Source of the DNA: Anaeroplasmataceae bacterium | Lineage (GTDB): Bacteria; Bacillota_I; Bacilli_A; Acholeplasmatales; JAEDCM01 | NCBI GenBank assembly: GCA_016294165.1 | Contig: JAEDCM010000028.1 | Location: 1 to 19,924, forward strand | Direction: 5' to 3' | DNA length: 19,924 nt | Shown: one piece after another, positions 1 to 6,783 of the stretch | How positions within the stretch are numbered: the first letter of the stretch is position 1 | Layout of the letters: each line of letters starts with the position of its first letter | The notes under the pieces: generated by a model | The model's input: only the letters and a program-made list of their open reading frames with translations | Databases searched by the model: none | Told to the model about the DNA's origin: nothing | Made by a program: the position numbers and the translations under genes

Positions 1-52
1 TTCTTCAATTACAATATTAAATTATTATGTCCAACTTTGTGGGTTCACTACA
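1..52 (-). mobile_element. Terminal inverted repeat of an IS3-family (IS150-type) element, rest off window
   Basis: Read on the minus strand, positions 52 to 28 begin TGTAGTGAACCC and end AAGTTGGACA. This is the layout of terminal inverted repeats of IS150-group IS3 elements, which start with TG and carry a conserved TTGGAC block. The outer TG end is at 52, so the element would extend left out of the window, and 1-27 would be its subterminal DNA. No transposase sequence is visible here. The match is from memory of the family pattern; a solitary decayed end is the main alternative. Confidence 0.5.
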
Positions 53-67
53 AAACAATTCCTTTTT

Positions 68-1924
68 TTAATAATGAGTCATAAACGGAATGGTTGGATT
101 ATTACTATAATAATTAACCTCTTCCTTCGATGCATATTTTAAAGATTTTCTAAATAATCTATTATAAAGCTTTTCATCCTTCTTAATATTTAACTTTTTA
201 GCAGCTAAAGCTAAGGTATAATATATACCTGTTTGATGTCTTCTCTCATGATAATCCTTAAGGTATAAATACGCATCAGATAAATCAATATTTAGATCCA
301 TTGCCATATAACAATATAGGCTAGCTAAATTCTCACCTACGCAATATTTCTTTTCAAAAATAACATCACAAATTAATCGAAAAGCTTCTTTTTTATTCAT
401 TTCTACCCCAAGTCCTAAATACATGCAATATGCGTAGAAAGCTATCGGACAGCTACAATCATTGTTCTCATCATATTGTTCCTTACCTTCCTTAAAGTAA
501 GCAAAAGCCTTATCATATTCACCTTTAGAAAGATATACACTTCCAATCAAAGATAAATGACAATTAGATCTAATCTCCTCTAGTGCCTTATTACTATAAT
601 CTAAAGCCTTATCAAGATCTCTATCCAACCCAAAAAGCCCACTATAATAAGCTTCTCCCATGGTTTTATTAGGTAGTTTTTCTTCTAAAACATCATTTCT
701 ATACAATCTCATAATTCTATTTGGATTCTTACTGTTTCGATAATTTAAGTAATTATATTGGTCGACATTTAATTGCTTTCTAATAGCCGATTCTCTTAAG
801 TAAGCCATTGCTTTATCATGCTTTCCAATTGCATTATAATACTCAGATAATAAAACAAAATAGTGATAATTCTTATTTTTCTTCAATATTTTTTTATATT
901 TATCAATACATTCAATTAACAAATCATAACGAGCAATAAAATAATATGAACGAGCTAAATAATTGATTGAAACTGGATGAGGAAAGATATCAACTGCTTT
1001 TATAAAATAATTGATAGCCTCTTTAAAAGAATTATAATTATCACGGAAATAATAAATCTCACCTAGTTTATGATTTACCTCATCTAAGAAATAATTAAGC
1101 TCCTCAGCCTTTTTTAAATATGAAATGCTTAATTCATCATCACTTTCACTATAAATATCTGCTAATCTAATATAAATGATGGCTTTTTCGCGTTCATCAA
1201 TCGGATAGTTATTCAATAATAAATCTCCATAATATTGAATTTTTAAAGCATCCATTTTATGAAAATAATATTCAAACATTAAAAAAGCCGCGTTAAATTC
1301 CTCTGGTTGTCCTTTAAGATTATTGAACATTTCATCAATATCATCTTTATTATTTTCATCAATAGTGGCAATTTTCAATCTTTCAAAATCAATAAAGGAT
1401 TTTGTGCCAAATTTAATATACATTTGATTAACTGCACGAAGAGCCTCGTTGTAATCCTTCATTGAAAATAAAATCTCCATTTTTGTATCAAATGTTAAAG
1501 CAACTAAATCAATATTAGCATCATCATGATTAATTGCCATATCCAAATACTTTAATGCTTCGTTTAAATTCTTTTTTGTTTTAAACAATCCCTTGCCATA
1601 TGCAGAATATAATAAAGGGTGATCAACACCCAAATCAAAAGCCATTTTTGAATATTTAATTACACCATCATACTTTTCAATATCCAAATTTAAGGATATT
1701 AATGGCAATAAAACTTGTGGATGCATAAATTTTGGTAATCCCAATAATAATTCAAATGATTTAATTAAATCATTTGGATCAAATCTCAAATAATGAAATT
1801 CGATAATGGTTTGATAATATTTAGAAAAAAGATTATTCGTCTTTTTGTAATCTTCACAGAAAAATTGATACGCTTCATCTATTTTTCCTTCATCAATCTT
1901 TTTAATTGCTTCTTCCGCTGTCAT
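68..1924 (-). CDS. TPR/Sel1-like repeat protein
   Basis: A soluble, all-helical repeat protein of 618 residues with no signal peptide or catalytic motif. TPR-like units with the usual small/aromatic pattern are seen at about residues 105-131 (YSAYGKGLFKTKKNLNEALK), 143-165, 249-273, 282-311, 319-344, 353-378 and 453-480. Two Sel1-type helices (A..Y..G.G...D...A) lie near 421-445 and 495-516. Such proteins usually act as protein-protein scaffolds; the partner is unknown. An in-frame ATG at 1945 would give seven more residues, but the ATG at 1924 is chosen because a perfect AAGGAGGTGG ribosome site (1939-1930) sits just before it. It is divergent from the amidohydrolase gene, and its 3' end abuts a probable insertion-sequence end. 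Confidence 0.85.
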   Translation of the reverse strand: MTAEEAIKKIDEGKIDEAYQFFCEDYKKTNNLFSKYYQTIIEFHYLRFDPNDLIKSFELLLGLPKFMHPQVLLPLISLNLDIEKYDGVIKYSKMAFDLGVDHPLLYSAYGKGLFKTKKNLNEALKYLDMAINHDDANIDLVALTFDTKMEILFSMKDYNEALRAVNQMYIKFGTKSFIDFERLKIATIDENNKDDIDEMFNNLKGQPEEFNAAFLMFEYYFHKMDALKIQYYGDLLLNNYPIDEREKAIIYIRLADIYSESDDELSISYLKKAEELNYFLDEVNHKLGEIYYFRDNYNSFKEAINYFIKAVDIFPHPVSINYLARSYYFIARYDLLIECIDKYKKILKKNKNYHYFVLLSEYYNAIGKHDKAMAYLRESAIRKQLNVDQYNYLNYRNSKNPNRIMRLYRNDVLEEKLPNKTMGEAYYSGLFGLDRDLDKALDYSNKALEEIRSNCHLSLIGSVYLSKGEYDKAFAYFKEGKEQYDENNDCSCPIAFYAYCMYLGLGVEMNKKEAFRLICDVIFEKKYCVGENLASLYCYMAMDLNIDLSDAYLYLKDYHERRHQTGIYYTLALAAKKLNIKKDEKLYNRLFRKSLKYASKEEVNYYSNNPTIPFMTHY

Positions 1925-1929
1925 TATTA

Positions 1930-1939
1930 CCACCTCCTT
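1930..1939 (-). promoter_or_regulatory. Shine-Dalgarno site that decides the TPR gene start
   Basis: AAGGAGGTGG on the minus strand, with its AGGAGG core 8 nt before the ATG at 1924. It lies inside the codons that would be translated from the upstream ATG at 1945, so that start is unlikely. Confidence 0.8.
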
Positions 1940-1949
1940 AATCATTATG

Positions 1950-1992
1950 TTATTATAACATAAAAAAAAATAAATAAAACATGTTATAATAA
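1950..1992. promoter_or_regulatory. Divergent promoter pair in a 12-bp inverted repeat
   Basis: TTATTATAACAT (1950-1961) is repeated in inverted form as ATGTTATAATAA (1981-1992). Each arm holds an extended -10, TGTTATAAT: one reads left (1960-1952) toward the TPR gene, the other reads right (1982-1990) toward the amidohydrolase gene. No good -35 hexamer is visible in the A-rich spacer, which fits extended -10 promoters. Confidence 0.65.
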
Positions 1993-2007
1993 TTTTGAGG
2001 TGATTTT

Positions 2008-2907
2008 ATGAAAATAATCGATGCTCATGCTCATGTCGCGAGATATATTAGTGGAATTGGCAGTCAAGGTGAGCTTCAAGGAATTGGAAATGGAATGGCC
2101 AAATATGCTAGCGGTCATGAATTCCGAATGATTCCCGAAGGAATGGGAGATTATGGTGTAACTCCTGAGGCTTTACTTGAGGTTATGGATAAACATAATG
2201 TCGAAAAAGCGGTTTTGCTTCAAGGAATGTATTTAGGTTTTCAAAATCTTTATACTTATGATGCCGTAAAAAAATATCCCGATCGTTTTGTGGGTGCCGC
2301 AAGCTATGATCCATTTTGTGTCAATAAAGAAAAAATTATCCATCATCTATTTGATGAACTTAATTTTAAAATATTAAAGCTTGAATTATCCAATGGCTCA
2401 GGATTAATGGCTTATCATAGAGAGCTTGATATCTATGAAGATTTAGATGATGTATTTAAAATGGCTAGTGAAAAAAATCTCGTAGTTGTCTTAGATATTG
2501 GTAGGCCAAGAAACTGTTGTTGGCAAGTAGACAATTTACAAAAAGTATTCTTAAAATATCCTGATACAACTTTTGTGGTATGCCATTTATTAAGTCCTCA
2601 AATTAATGATTATGATCTATTAAAAGAATCATTGATTAAGCTTAATCTAGACAACGTTTATTTTGATTTAGCAAGTGTAGCATCTAATGCTAAACCTGAG
2701 GTATATCCTTACCCTACAGCTCAAAAACATATAAAGTTAGCTAAAGAAATTCTTGGATGTAAAAAGCTGATGTTTGGTTCAGATATGCCTTCAAGTCTTA
2801 CTCGTGATAGCTATTCTAATCTCTTAGACTATATGCTAAATATATTTACAAAAGAAGAACAAAAAGATGTGTTTTACAACAACGCAAAAGAAATATATTT
2901 CAAATAA
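2008..2907 (+). CDS. Amidohydrolase_2-family metal-dependent hydrolase/decarboxylase
   Basis: A TIM-barrel protein of the amidohydrolase_2 family (PF04909-type). Visible marks are the N-terminal metal motif DAHAH (residues 5-9, ligands H7 and H9), VVCHLLSP with H193 on a later strand, LMFGSDMP with the conserved Asp259, and the family-typical C-terminal NNAKEIY. Its 299 residues are usual for the family. In ACMSD-like members a metal His is expected on the fifth strand; here that stretch reads VVVLDIGRP (about 160-167), with Asp163 at the likely position. The substrate cannot be told from sequence. The ATG follows TGAGGTG at a good distance and an extended -10 (1982-1990). It is transcribed alone and stops at a shared terminator facing lemA. 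Confidence 0.85.
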   Translation: MKIIDAHAHVARYISGIGSQGELQGIGNGMAKYASGHEFRMIPEGMGDYGVTPEALLEVMDKHNVEKAVLLQGMYLGFQNLYTYDAVKKYPDRFVGAASYDPFCVNKEKIIHHLFDELNFKILKLELSNGSGLMAYHRELDIYEDLDDVFKMASEKNLVVVLDIGRPRNCCWQVDNLQKVFLKYPDTTFVVCHLLSPQINDYDLLKESLIKLNLDNVYFDLASVASNAKPEVYPYPTAQKHIKLAKEILGCKKLMFGSDMPSSLTRDSYSNLLDYMLNIFTKEEQKDVFYNNAKEIYFK

Positions 2908-2908
2908 A

Positions 2909-2930
2909 AAACGGCTATTTTTAGCCGTTT
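2909..2930. terminator. Bidirectional terminator between converging amidohydrolase and LemA genes
   Basis: A perfect 9-bp stem, AAACGGCTA (2909-2917) with TAGCCGTTT (2922-2930), closes a 4-nt T loop. T-rich sequence follows on the plus strand and A/T-rich sequence on the other side. The hairpin contains the last codons and stop of the LemA gene. Confidence 0.8.
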
Positions 2931-3493
2931 ATTTGTTCTTCAGAAACCACTTCTTTTACTTCCTCAGGTTTTTCATTATTGTTAATTGTTAAAGAAATAT
3001 TTTTAAATTGTTTGTATGGTCTAAATCGGAAAAGTTTTCCAACAACCTTATTAGGGAATACTGAAAATTTTAAATTATATGTTTTAATAATGGCATTAAA
3101 CTTTTCTTCAAAAGCATTAATCTCTTCATCAAGCTTTTTGATTTCTTCAAATACAACACTTAAATCAGCGCTAATTTTTGTTTTGTTTGATAAAGTAAGA
3201 ACGTTGATCTTGTTTGACAAAACATTAATTGAGTCAATTTTATTTAAAAAAGCAAAATCAACATATTCTTTTGAAACTAAATTATCAATTTCTTCCTTTA
3301 ATAATTCATCAGTTTCTTCTACTGAACTAGCAATAACTCTAAATAAACCCCACTTCTTCATAAATAATACATCTAGATTTAAAAATGCATCATTAATATA
3401 AACATTTAATTTAGATAATGAATTATAAATAATGATTATTGTTAATAACAATAAAAAAATAACTGAAGCCACAATAATTATACCAATTAACAT
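2921..3493 (-). CDS. LemA-family membrane-anchored protein
   Basis: A LemA-family protein of 190 residues with one N-terminal membrane helix (about 3-23) followed by long, heptad-rich helices. The NSLSKLNVYINDAFLNLDVL stretch (about 25-43) corresponds to the family's start of helix 1, and SVFPNKVVGKLFRFRPYKQF (about 144-163) matches its conserved FP..L...F.F..Y..F end. The sequence has diverged from typical LemA. Molecular function is not established for the family; a role at the membrane is all that can be inferred. A TTG at 3496 is also in frame, but the ATG at 3493 lies 7 nt from GGAGG (3505-3501) and is preferred. It has its own promoter, and its 3' end is part of the terminator shared with the facing gene. 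Confidence 0.8.
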   Translation of the reverse strand: MLIGIIIVASVIFLLLLTIIIIYNSLSKLNVYINDAFLNLDVLFMKKWGLFRVIASSVEETDELLKEEIDNLVSKEYVDFAFLNKIDSINVLSNKINVLTLSNKTKISADLSVVFEEIKKLDEEINAFEEKFNAIIKTYNLKFSVFPNKVVGKLFRFRPYKQFKNISLTINNNEKPEEVKEVVSEEQING

Positions 3494-3514
3494 CAAAATT
3501 CCTCCTTTTTTATC

Positions 3515-3543
3515 ATTATATCACAATAACTTTCATATGTAAC
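3515..3543 (-). promoter_or_regulatory. Promoter of the LemA-family gene
   Basis: On the minus strand GTTACA (3543-3538, four of six -35 positions), a 17-bp spacer and TATAAT (3520-3515) preceded by TG, an extended -10. It lies just upstream of the GGAGG site of the LemA gene. Confidence 0.65.
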
Positions 3544-3570
3544 CTTTGATTGTAAAACATAATAATTTTT

Positions 3571-4074
3571 TTAATCATTTAAAAAATAAACCATATCATG
3601 CCATTGTTCATTTCCCCATGTTGAATCAGAAATACCTAGATCCTTAAATCCAAACTTTTCATACATGGCAATTTTTTCATCCAAGCAAGTTAAAAATAAT
3701 TTTTTTCTTCCTCTTTTTTGTTCATTACGCACATATACTTGCATTAATTCTTTTGCGATTCCAAAACCACGATATTCTTCTAAAACACATAATCCTAGTA
3801 ACATTATATTCTTTCCATTTGGATTATGTAGATTGATATCTGTAAAAAACTCATCCCTAAATCTATCCTCATCGGTCGCAATACCATTAAGCTCACCAAC
3901 AATTTTTCCTGTCTTTTTATCAATTGCGACTAAGAAAATATCTGTTGCTTTCTCAATTCTATCAAGCATAGATGGGATTGAACAGGCCTCATGCGGTGGA
4001 AAGCATAGTTGCTCAAGCATAGCTCCTTCATCCGCCTCTTCTTTTTTAATAATTCTAAATTCAAATTTATCCAT
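3571..4074 (-). CDS. GNAT-family N-acetyltransferase
   Basis: An acetyl-CoA-dependent N-acetyltransferase of 167 residues, the normal size for a single GNAT domain. The acetyl-CoA pyrophosphate motif is EEYRGFGIA (R102, G105 and A107 match RxxGxG/A), followed by ELMQVY helix residues. The C-terminal AMYEKFGFKDLG strand is typical of the fold. The N-terminal CFPPHEACS (about 24-32) resembles AANAT-like members, which acetylate amines; that assignment is tentative. A GTG at 4083 is also in frame, but it would overlap the AAAGGAAG ribosome site (4090-4083), so the ATG at 4074 is chosen. It follows a decayed GNAT 3' end on the same strand. Confidence 0.85.
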   Translation of the reverse strand: MDKFEFRIIKKEEADEGAMLEQLCFPPHEACSIPSMLDRIEKATDIFLVAIDKKTGKIVGELNGIATDEDRFRDEFFTDINLHNPNGKNIMLLGLCVLEEYRGFGIAKELMQVYVRNEQKRGRKKLFLTCLDEKIAMYEKFGFKDLGISDSTWGNEQWHDMVYFLND

Positions 4075-4123
4075 TTTAAACACTTCCTTTTCTAATAAAT
4101 CCTCTTAAATAGCCATTTTTTAA

Positions 4124-4267
4124 TTATGTATCGATTCTAATAATATCCACTAATGCTTTATTGCGATATACTAGATCATCTCTACTAGCAAATCCCATAT
4201 TTTCCCAAAAAGCATTACCTGCTTCATTTTTATTAAATACAACTAATGCCACCTTATTAATCCTTCT
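4124..4267 (-). pseudogene. 3' remnant of a second GNAT acetyltransferase gene
   Basis: A short open frame ending in TAA at 4124 encodes the C-terminal strand-helix-strand of a GNAT domain, with NKVALVVFNKNEAGNAFWEN followed by MGFASRDDLVYRNK. This is the usual end of such enzymes. There is no room for the acetyl-CoA loop: the frame is closed upstream by a stop inside the neighbouring membrane-protein gene, and the frame overlaps that gene's stop codon. A GTG at 4252 preceded by AGAAGG could in principle start a 42-residue peptide, but loss of the 5' part is the simpler reading. The residual sequence differs from the intact GNAT next door, so it is not a fresh duplicate. Confidence 0.75.
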
Positions 4268-5024
4268 ATTCTTTATTAATTTCCAAATATTTCTTCATAG
4301 TATTACTAACATGCTTAAAATAAGGATATAAAATAACTAGTCCAAAAAAGGTAAAAATAGATATTGGTGTAAAACTATCTACCTTATTTTTTACTAATAA
4401 GAAGTATAAAATAAATATTAAAAAATCCATTTTAATAAATAAATAATTCTTAGTTTCTACCTTCTTTGTATAATCTAGTAATATATATACAATTAATAAA
4501 AAAATCCCTGAAATAATGCTTTGGGTTAAAACATTATCTATTAAGCAAATTAGTAAAATAAAAGCCACTACTAATGTAAAAATTGTTGTATAACATCCTG
4601 ATAAAATAAGTTTTTCCTTACTATCATTTTTAAACACCCCAACAGTTTTTCCAATAACAATTTTATCATCCAAAATTACGCCTAAATAATAATCAACACT
4701 TTGAAAACCAATTAAAATAATGGAAAATACAATTAACATAACAATATGCTTTGTTAAAACCATCTGTAAAAACATAATCACAAGAATACTTGTTTCTAAT
4801 GTTGTAGATAAAACAACCTGTCTAATTTCTTTTTTACTGATATTTTCAAAAGCAAAAAATGCTCGAGTTTTCATTGCCATAAATGGCATATACATTAGCC
4901 ATACGACGCATGATAAAAGCATATATATATTCTCAGACAAAAAATCAAAAATAAAAAATAAATTAAAAACGATTGAAAATGCTAAAGTCACTGAAAGAAT
5001 CTTAACAATTTTTTTCAAAAACAC
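4266..5024 (-). CDS. Multi-pass membrane protein of unknown function
   Basis: A 252-residue hydrophobic protein that I do not recognise. About six to eight membrane segments can be seen, for example near residues 8-28, 32-52, 72-88, 91-110, 142-163, 167-184, 197-212 and 218-236, separated by short Lys-rich turns. There is no ATPase motif, signal peptidase site or clear catalytic residue. The start is a GTG 7 nt behind a G-run (5036-5032); no ATG gives a better start. It lies 162 bp downstream of the two half-ABC transporters on the same strand. No terminator is visible between them, but an extended -10 is, so it may be an exporter accessory or immunity-like protein or simply a neighbour. Its stop codon overlaps the GNAT remnant. 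Confidence 0.7.
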   Translation of the reverse strand: MFLKKIVKILSVTLAFSIVFNLFFIFDFLSENIYMLLSCVVWLMYMPFMAMKTRAFFAFENISKKEIRQVVLSTTLETSILVIMFLQMVLTKHIVMLIVFSIILIGFQSVDYYLGVILDDKIVIGKTVGVFKNDSKEKLILSGCYTTIFTLVVAFILLICLIDNVLTQSIISGIFLLIVYILLDYTKKVETKNYLFIKMDFLIFILYFLLVKNKVDSFTPISIFTFFGLVILYPYFKHVSNTMKKYLEINKE

Positions 5025-5140
5025 AATAATACCCCCAAAAATTATTTGAATAAAATGTTAAATTAATGACTACATAAGTATTAAAAATTTTTCCCTAAAA
5101 AATATTCCTAATTGTTTTACAATCATAAATCAGTACTACT

Positions 5141-5149
5141 ATTATATCA
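5141..5149 (-). promoter_or_regulatory. Extended -10 upstream of the membrane-protein gene
   Basis: TGATATAAT on the minus strand (5149-5141), in the 162-bp gap behind the ABC transporter genes. No convincing -35 hexamer is seen. It would let the membrane-protein gene be transcribed independently, with a long leader of about 110 nt. Confidence 0.4.
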
Positions 5150-5186
5150 TAAGACAAAGCAAATTAATAGCCAATTATATTTCCAT

Positions 5187-6782
5187 TTATTTACCAATAT
5201 TTACAACATTAGCTCCTTCTAATATATCACCATAATGATTAATCGAAATTACGATTTTATCTTTAGTATTCTCATTTATTAAATTAATAATTTTTTTAGC
5301 TGTTATTGGATCAATTTTGGAATTCATTTCATCTAAAAATACAATTTTCGTGTCCTTTGCAATTACTCTAGCAATATTAAATAAAGCTAATTCTCCTGAT
5401 GAATAATTACTGCTTATCAATGTTTCATCTAAATCATCTATGTAATCTAAACCAACCTTATTTAAAGCTTCTCTAACCTTTTCTTTGGTTATTTTTTTAT
5501 CCTTTAGACTAATTTCATCATAAATGCTTCCATCACTGAAAAATGGATCTTGATAAACGATTGAAAACAAGGATCTTCTAGCTTCATCTGATAAATCAAA
5601 TGCTTGAATATCTCCAATCAACACTTCACCTGAAGATGGCTTAATAAGCCCCATTGCCAACTTCATAAGAGTTGATTTCCCAGCTCCTGATGGACCTTTA
5701 AATACTATTTTTTCTTTATCATCAATTTTTATATTAAAACTATTAATAACTAATTTATCTTTATATCCAAATGATACATTTTTGAATGTAATATTTATAT
5801 TAGATGGAGAATTTAAATTCATTTTTTCATCTATAGGATAATTAAAAAATTGGTTAATCCTTTTAACTGATGCTAAGCTCTTTTGAATTGTTTGAATTTC
5901 CATTCCTAAGGCTTCAATAGGTGTAAATAAATCCGTAATTAAAGAAATTGATGAAATAATCATTCCAATACTCATACCAAATATATTATGATTAAAACCA
6001 CTAATCAATAATATAGAAATCACCACAATATTTCTTACTATTTGCATAATTGGTGAAAATATGGCATCATAAAAATTGCTAGTTTGAGCTGTTTTAAAAT
6101 GATTCTGCAAAATCAAAGAATATTTTTCTTTAGAATAATCCTCAGCCTTATTTACCTTAATTTGCTCGATATTTTCAACATTTTCTAATAATACCTTATT
6201 AACATTTCCTTCTAATGATTTGGTTTTTAATTGAGCTCTCATCATTCTTTTTCTAACAAAAGAGGTAAATAAAACTAAAAAGGGCAATATAAGTAAAACA
6301 ATTATACCAAATAACCAGCTATATAAAAATATAATTACTACTATTCCAAGCATTTTAAAAAAATCACAACAGATATTTACTATTCCTGAAGTAAATAATT
6401 CATTAATCGAATTTACATCATTATTAAAATAAGCCTCAAGGGTTCCTGAATCACTACTAACAAGAGATTTATAATCCATCTGATGAACATGCTTCATCAT
6501 CTTACATCTAATTAAAGATGTAATATCTTGACTTGTTGATAACATTATAATATCTTTTATAAAAGTAATAATTCCAATTAACAAATACATGAAAAAATAA
6601 ATAATTGAATAAATAGCTAATATTTTGACCTTAGAGTTACCTATTGCATCATCCACAATTATTCTTAATATTTGTGCTGGTATTAATGCTATTATAGTTA
6701 CTAATAAAATCATAAAAAATATTAAAAAAGCTTTAAATTTATGTTCTTTAAAATATAGTATAATAACCTTTCCTACACTCAT
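5187..6782 (-). CDS. Half-ABC exporter, subunit with catalytically complete ATP-binding motifs
   Basis: A 531-residue half-transporter: an N-terminal membrane domain (about 1-300, six helices expected) fused to an ATPase domain (about 330-531). Motifs are Walker A GPSGAGKS (363-370), Q-loop Gln411 in IVYQDP, signature SSGEL (461-465), Walker B VFLDE with catalytic Glu485, and switch His516 in SINHYGD. The Walker A, Walker B and His are canonical, but the signature deviates from LSGGQ. It thus complements its partner, encoded 1 bp upstream, whose signature is good but whose Walker B Glu and His are replaced. Together they should form a heterodimeric exporter with one active ATP site. The substrate is unknown; drug or lipid export is usual for this class. 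It is the third gene of the marR operon, with its ribosome site GGAGG inside the end of the preceding gene. Confidence 0.9.
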   Translation of the reverse strand: MSVGKVIILYFKEHKFKAFLIFFMILLVTIIALIPAQILRIIVDDAIGNSKVKILAIYSIIYFFMYLLIGIITFIKDIIMLSTSQDITSLIRCKMMKHVHQMDYKSLVSSDSGTLEAYFNNDVNSINELFTSGIVNICCDFFKMLGIVVIIFLYSWLFGIIVLLILPFLVLFTSFVRKRMMRAQLKTKSLEGNVNKVLLENVENIEQIKVNKAEDYSKEKYSLILQNHFKTAQTSNFYDAIFSPIMQIVRNIVVISILLISGFNHNIFGMSIGMIISSISLITDLFTPIEALGMEIQTIQKSLASVKRINQFFNYPIDEKMNLNSPSNINITFKNVSFGYKDKLVINSFNIKIDDKEKIVFKGPSGAGKSTLMKLAMGLIKPSSGEVLIGDIQAFDLSDEARRSLFSIVYQDPFFSDGSIYDEISLKDKKITKEKVREALNKVGLDYIDDLDETLISSNYSSGELALFNIARVIAKDTKIVFLDEMNSKIDPITAKKIINLINENTKDKIVISINHYGDILEGANVVNIGK

Positions 6783-6783
6783 T

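Noticed and set aside
2979..3401. Plus-strand open frame opposite the LemA gene
   Set aside because: Low-complexity Ser/Phe/Lys translation antisense to a recognised family; no promoter or ribosome site.
3571..4267. One GNAT gene split by a frameshift
   Set aside because: The remnant encodes the same C-terminal region that the intact GNAT already has, so these are two different genes and not halves of one.
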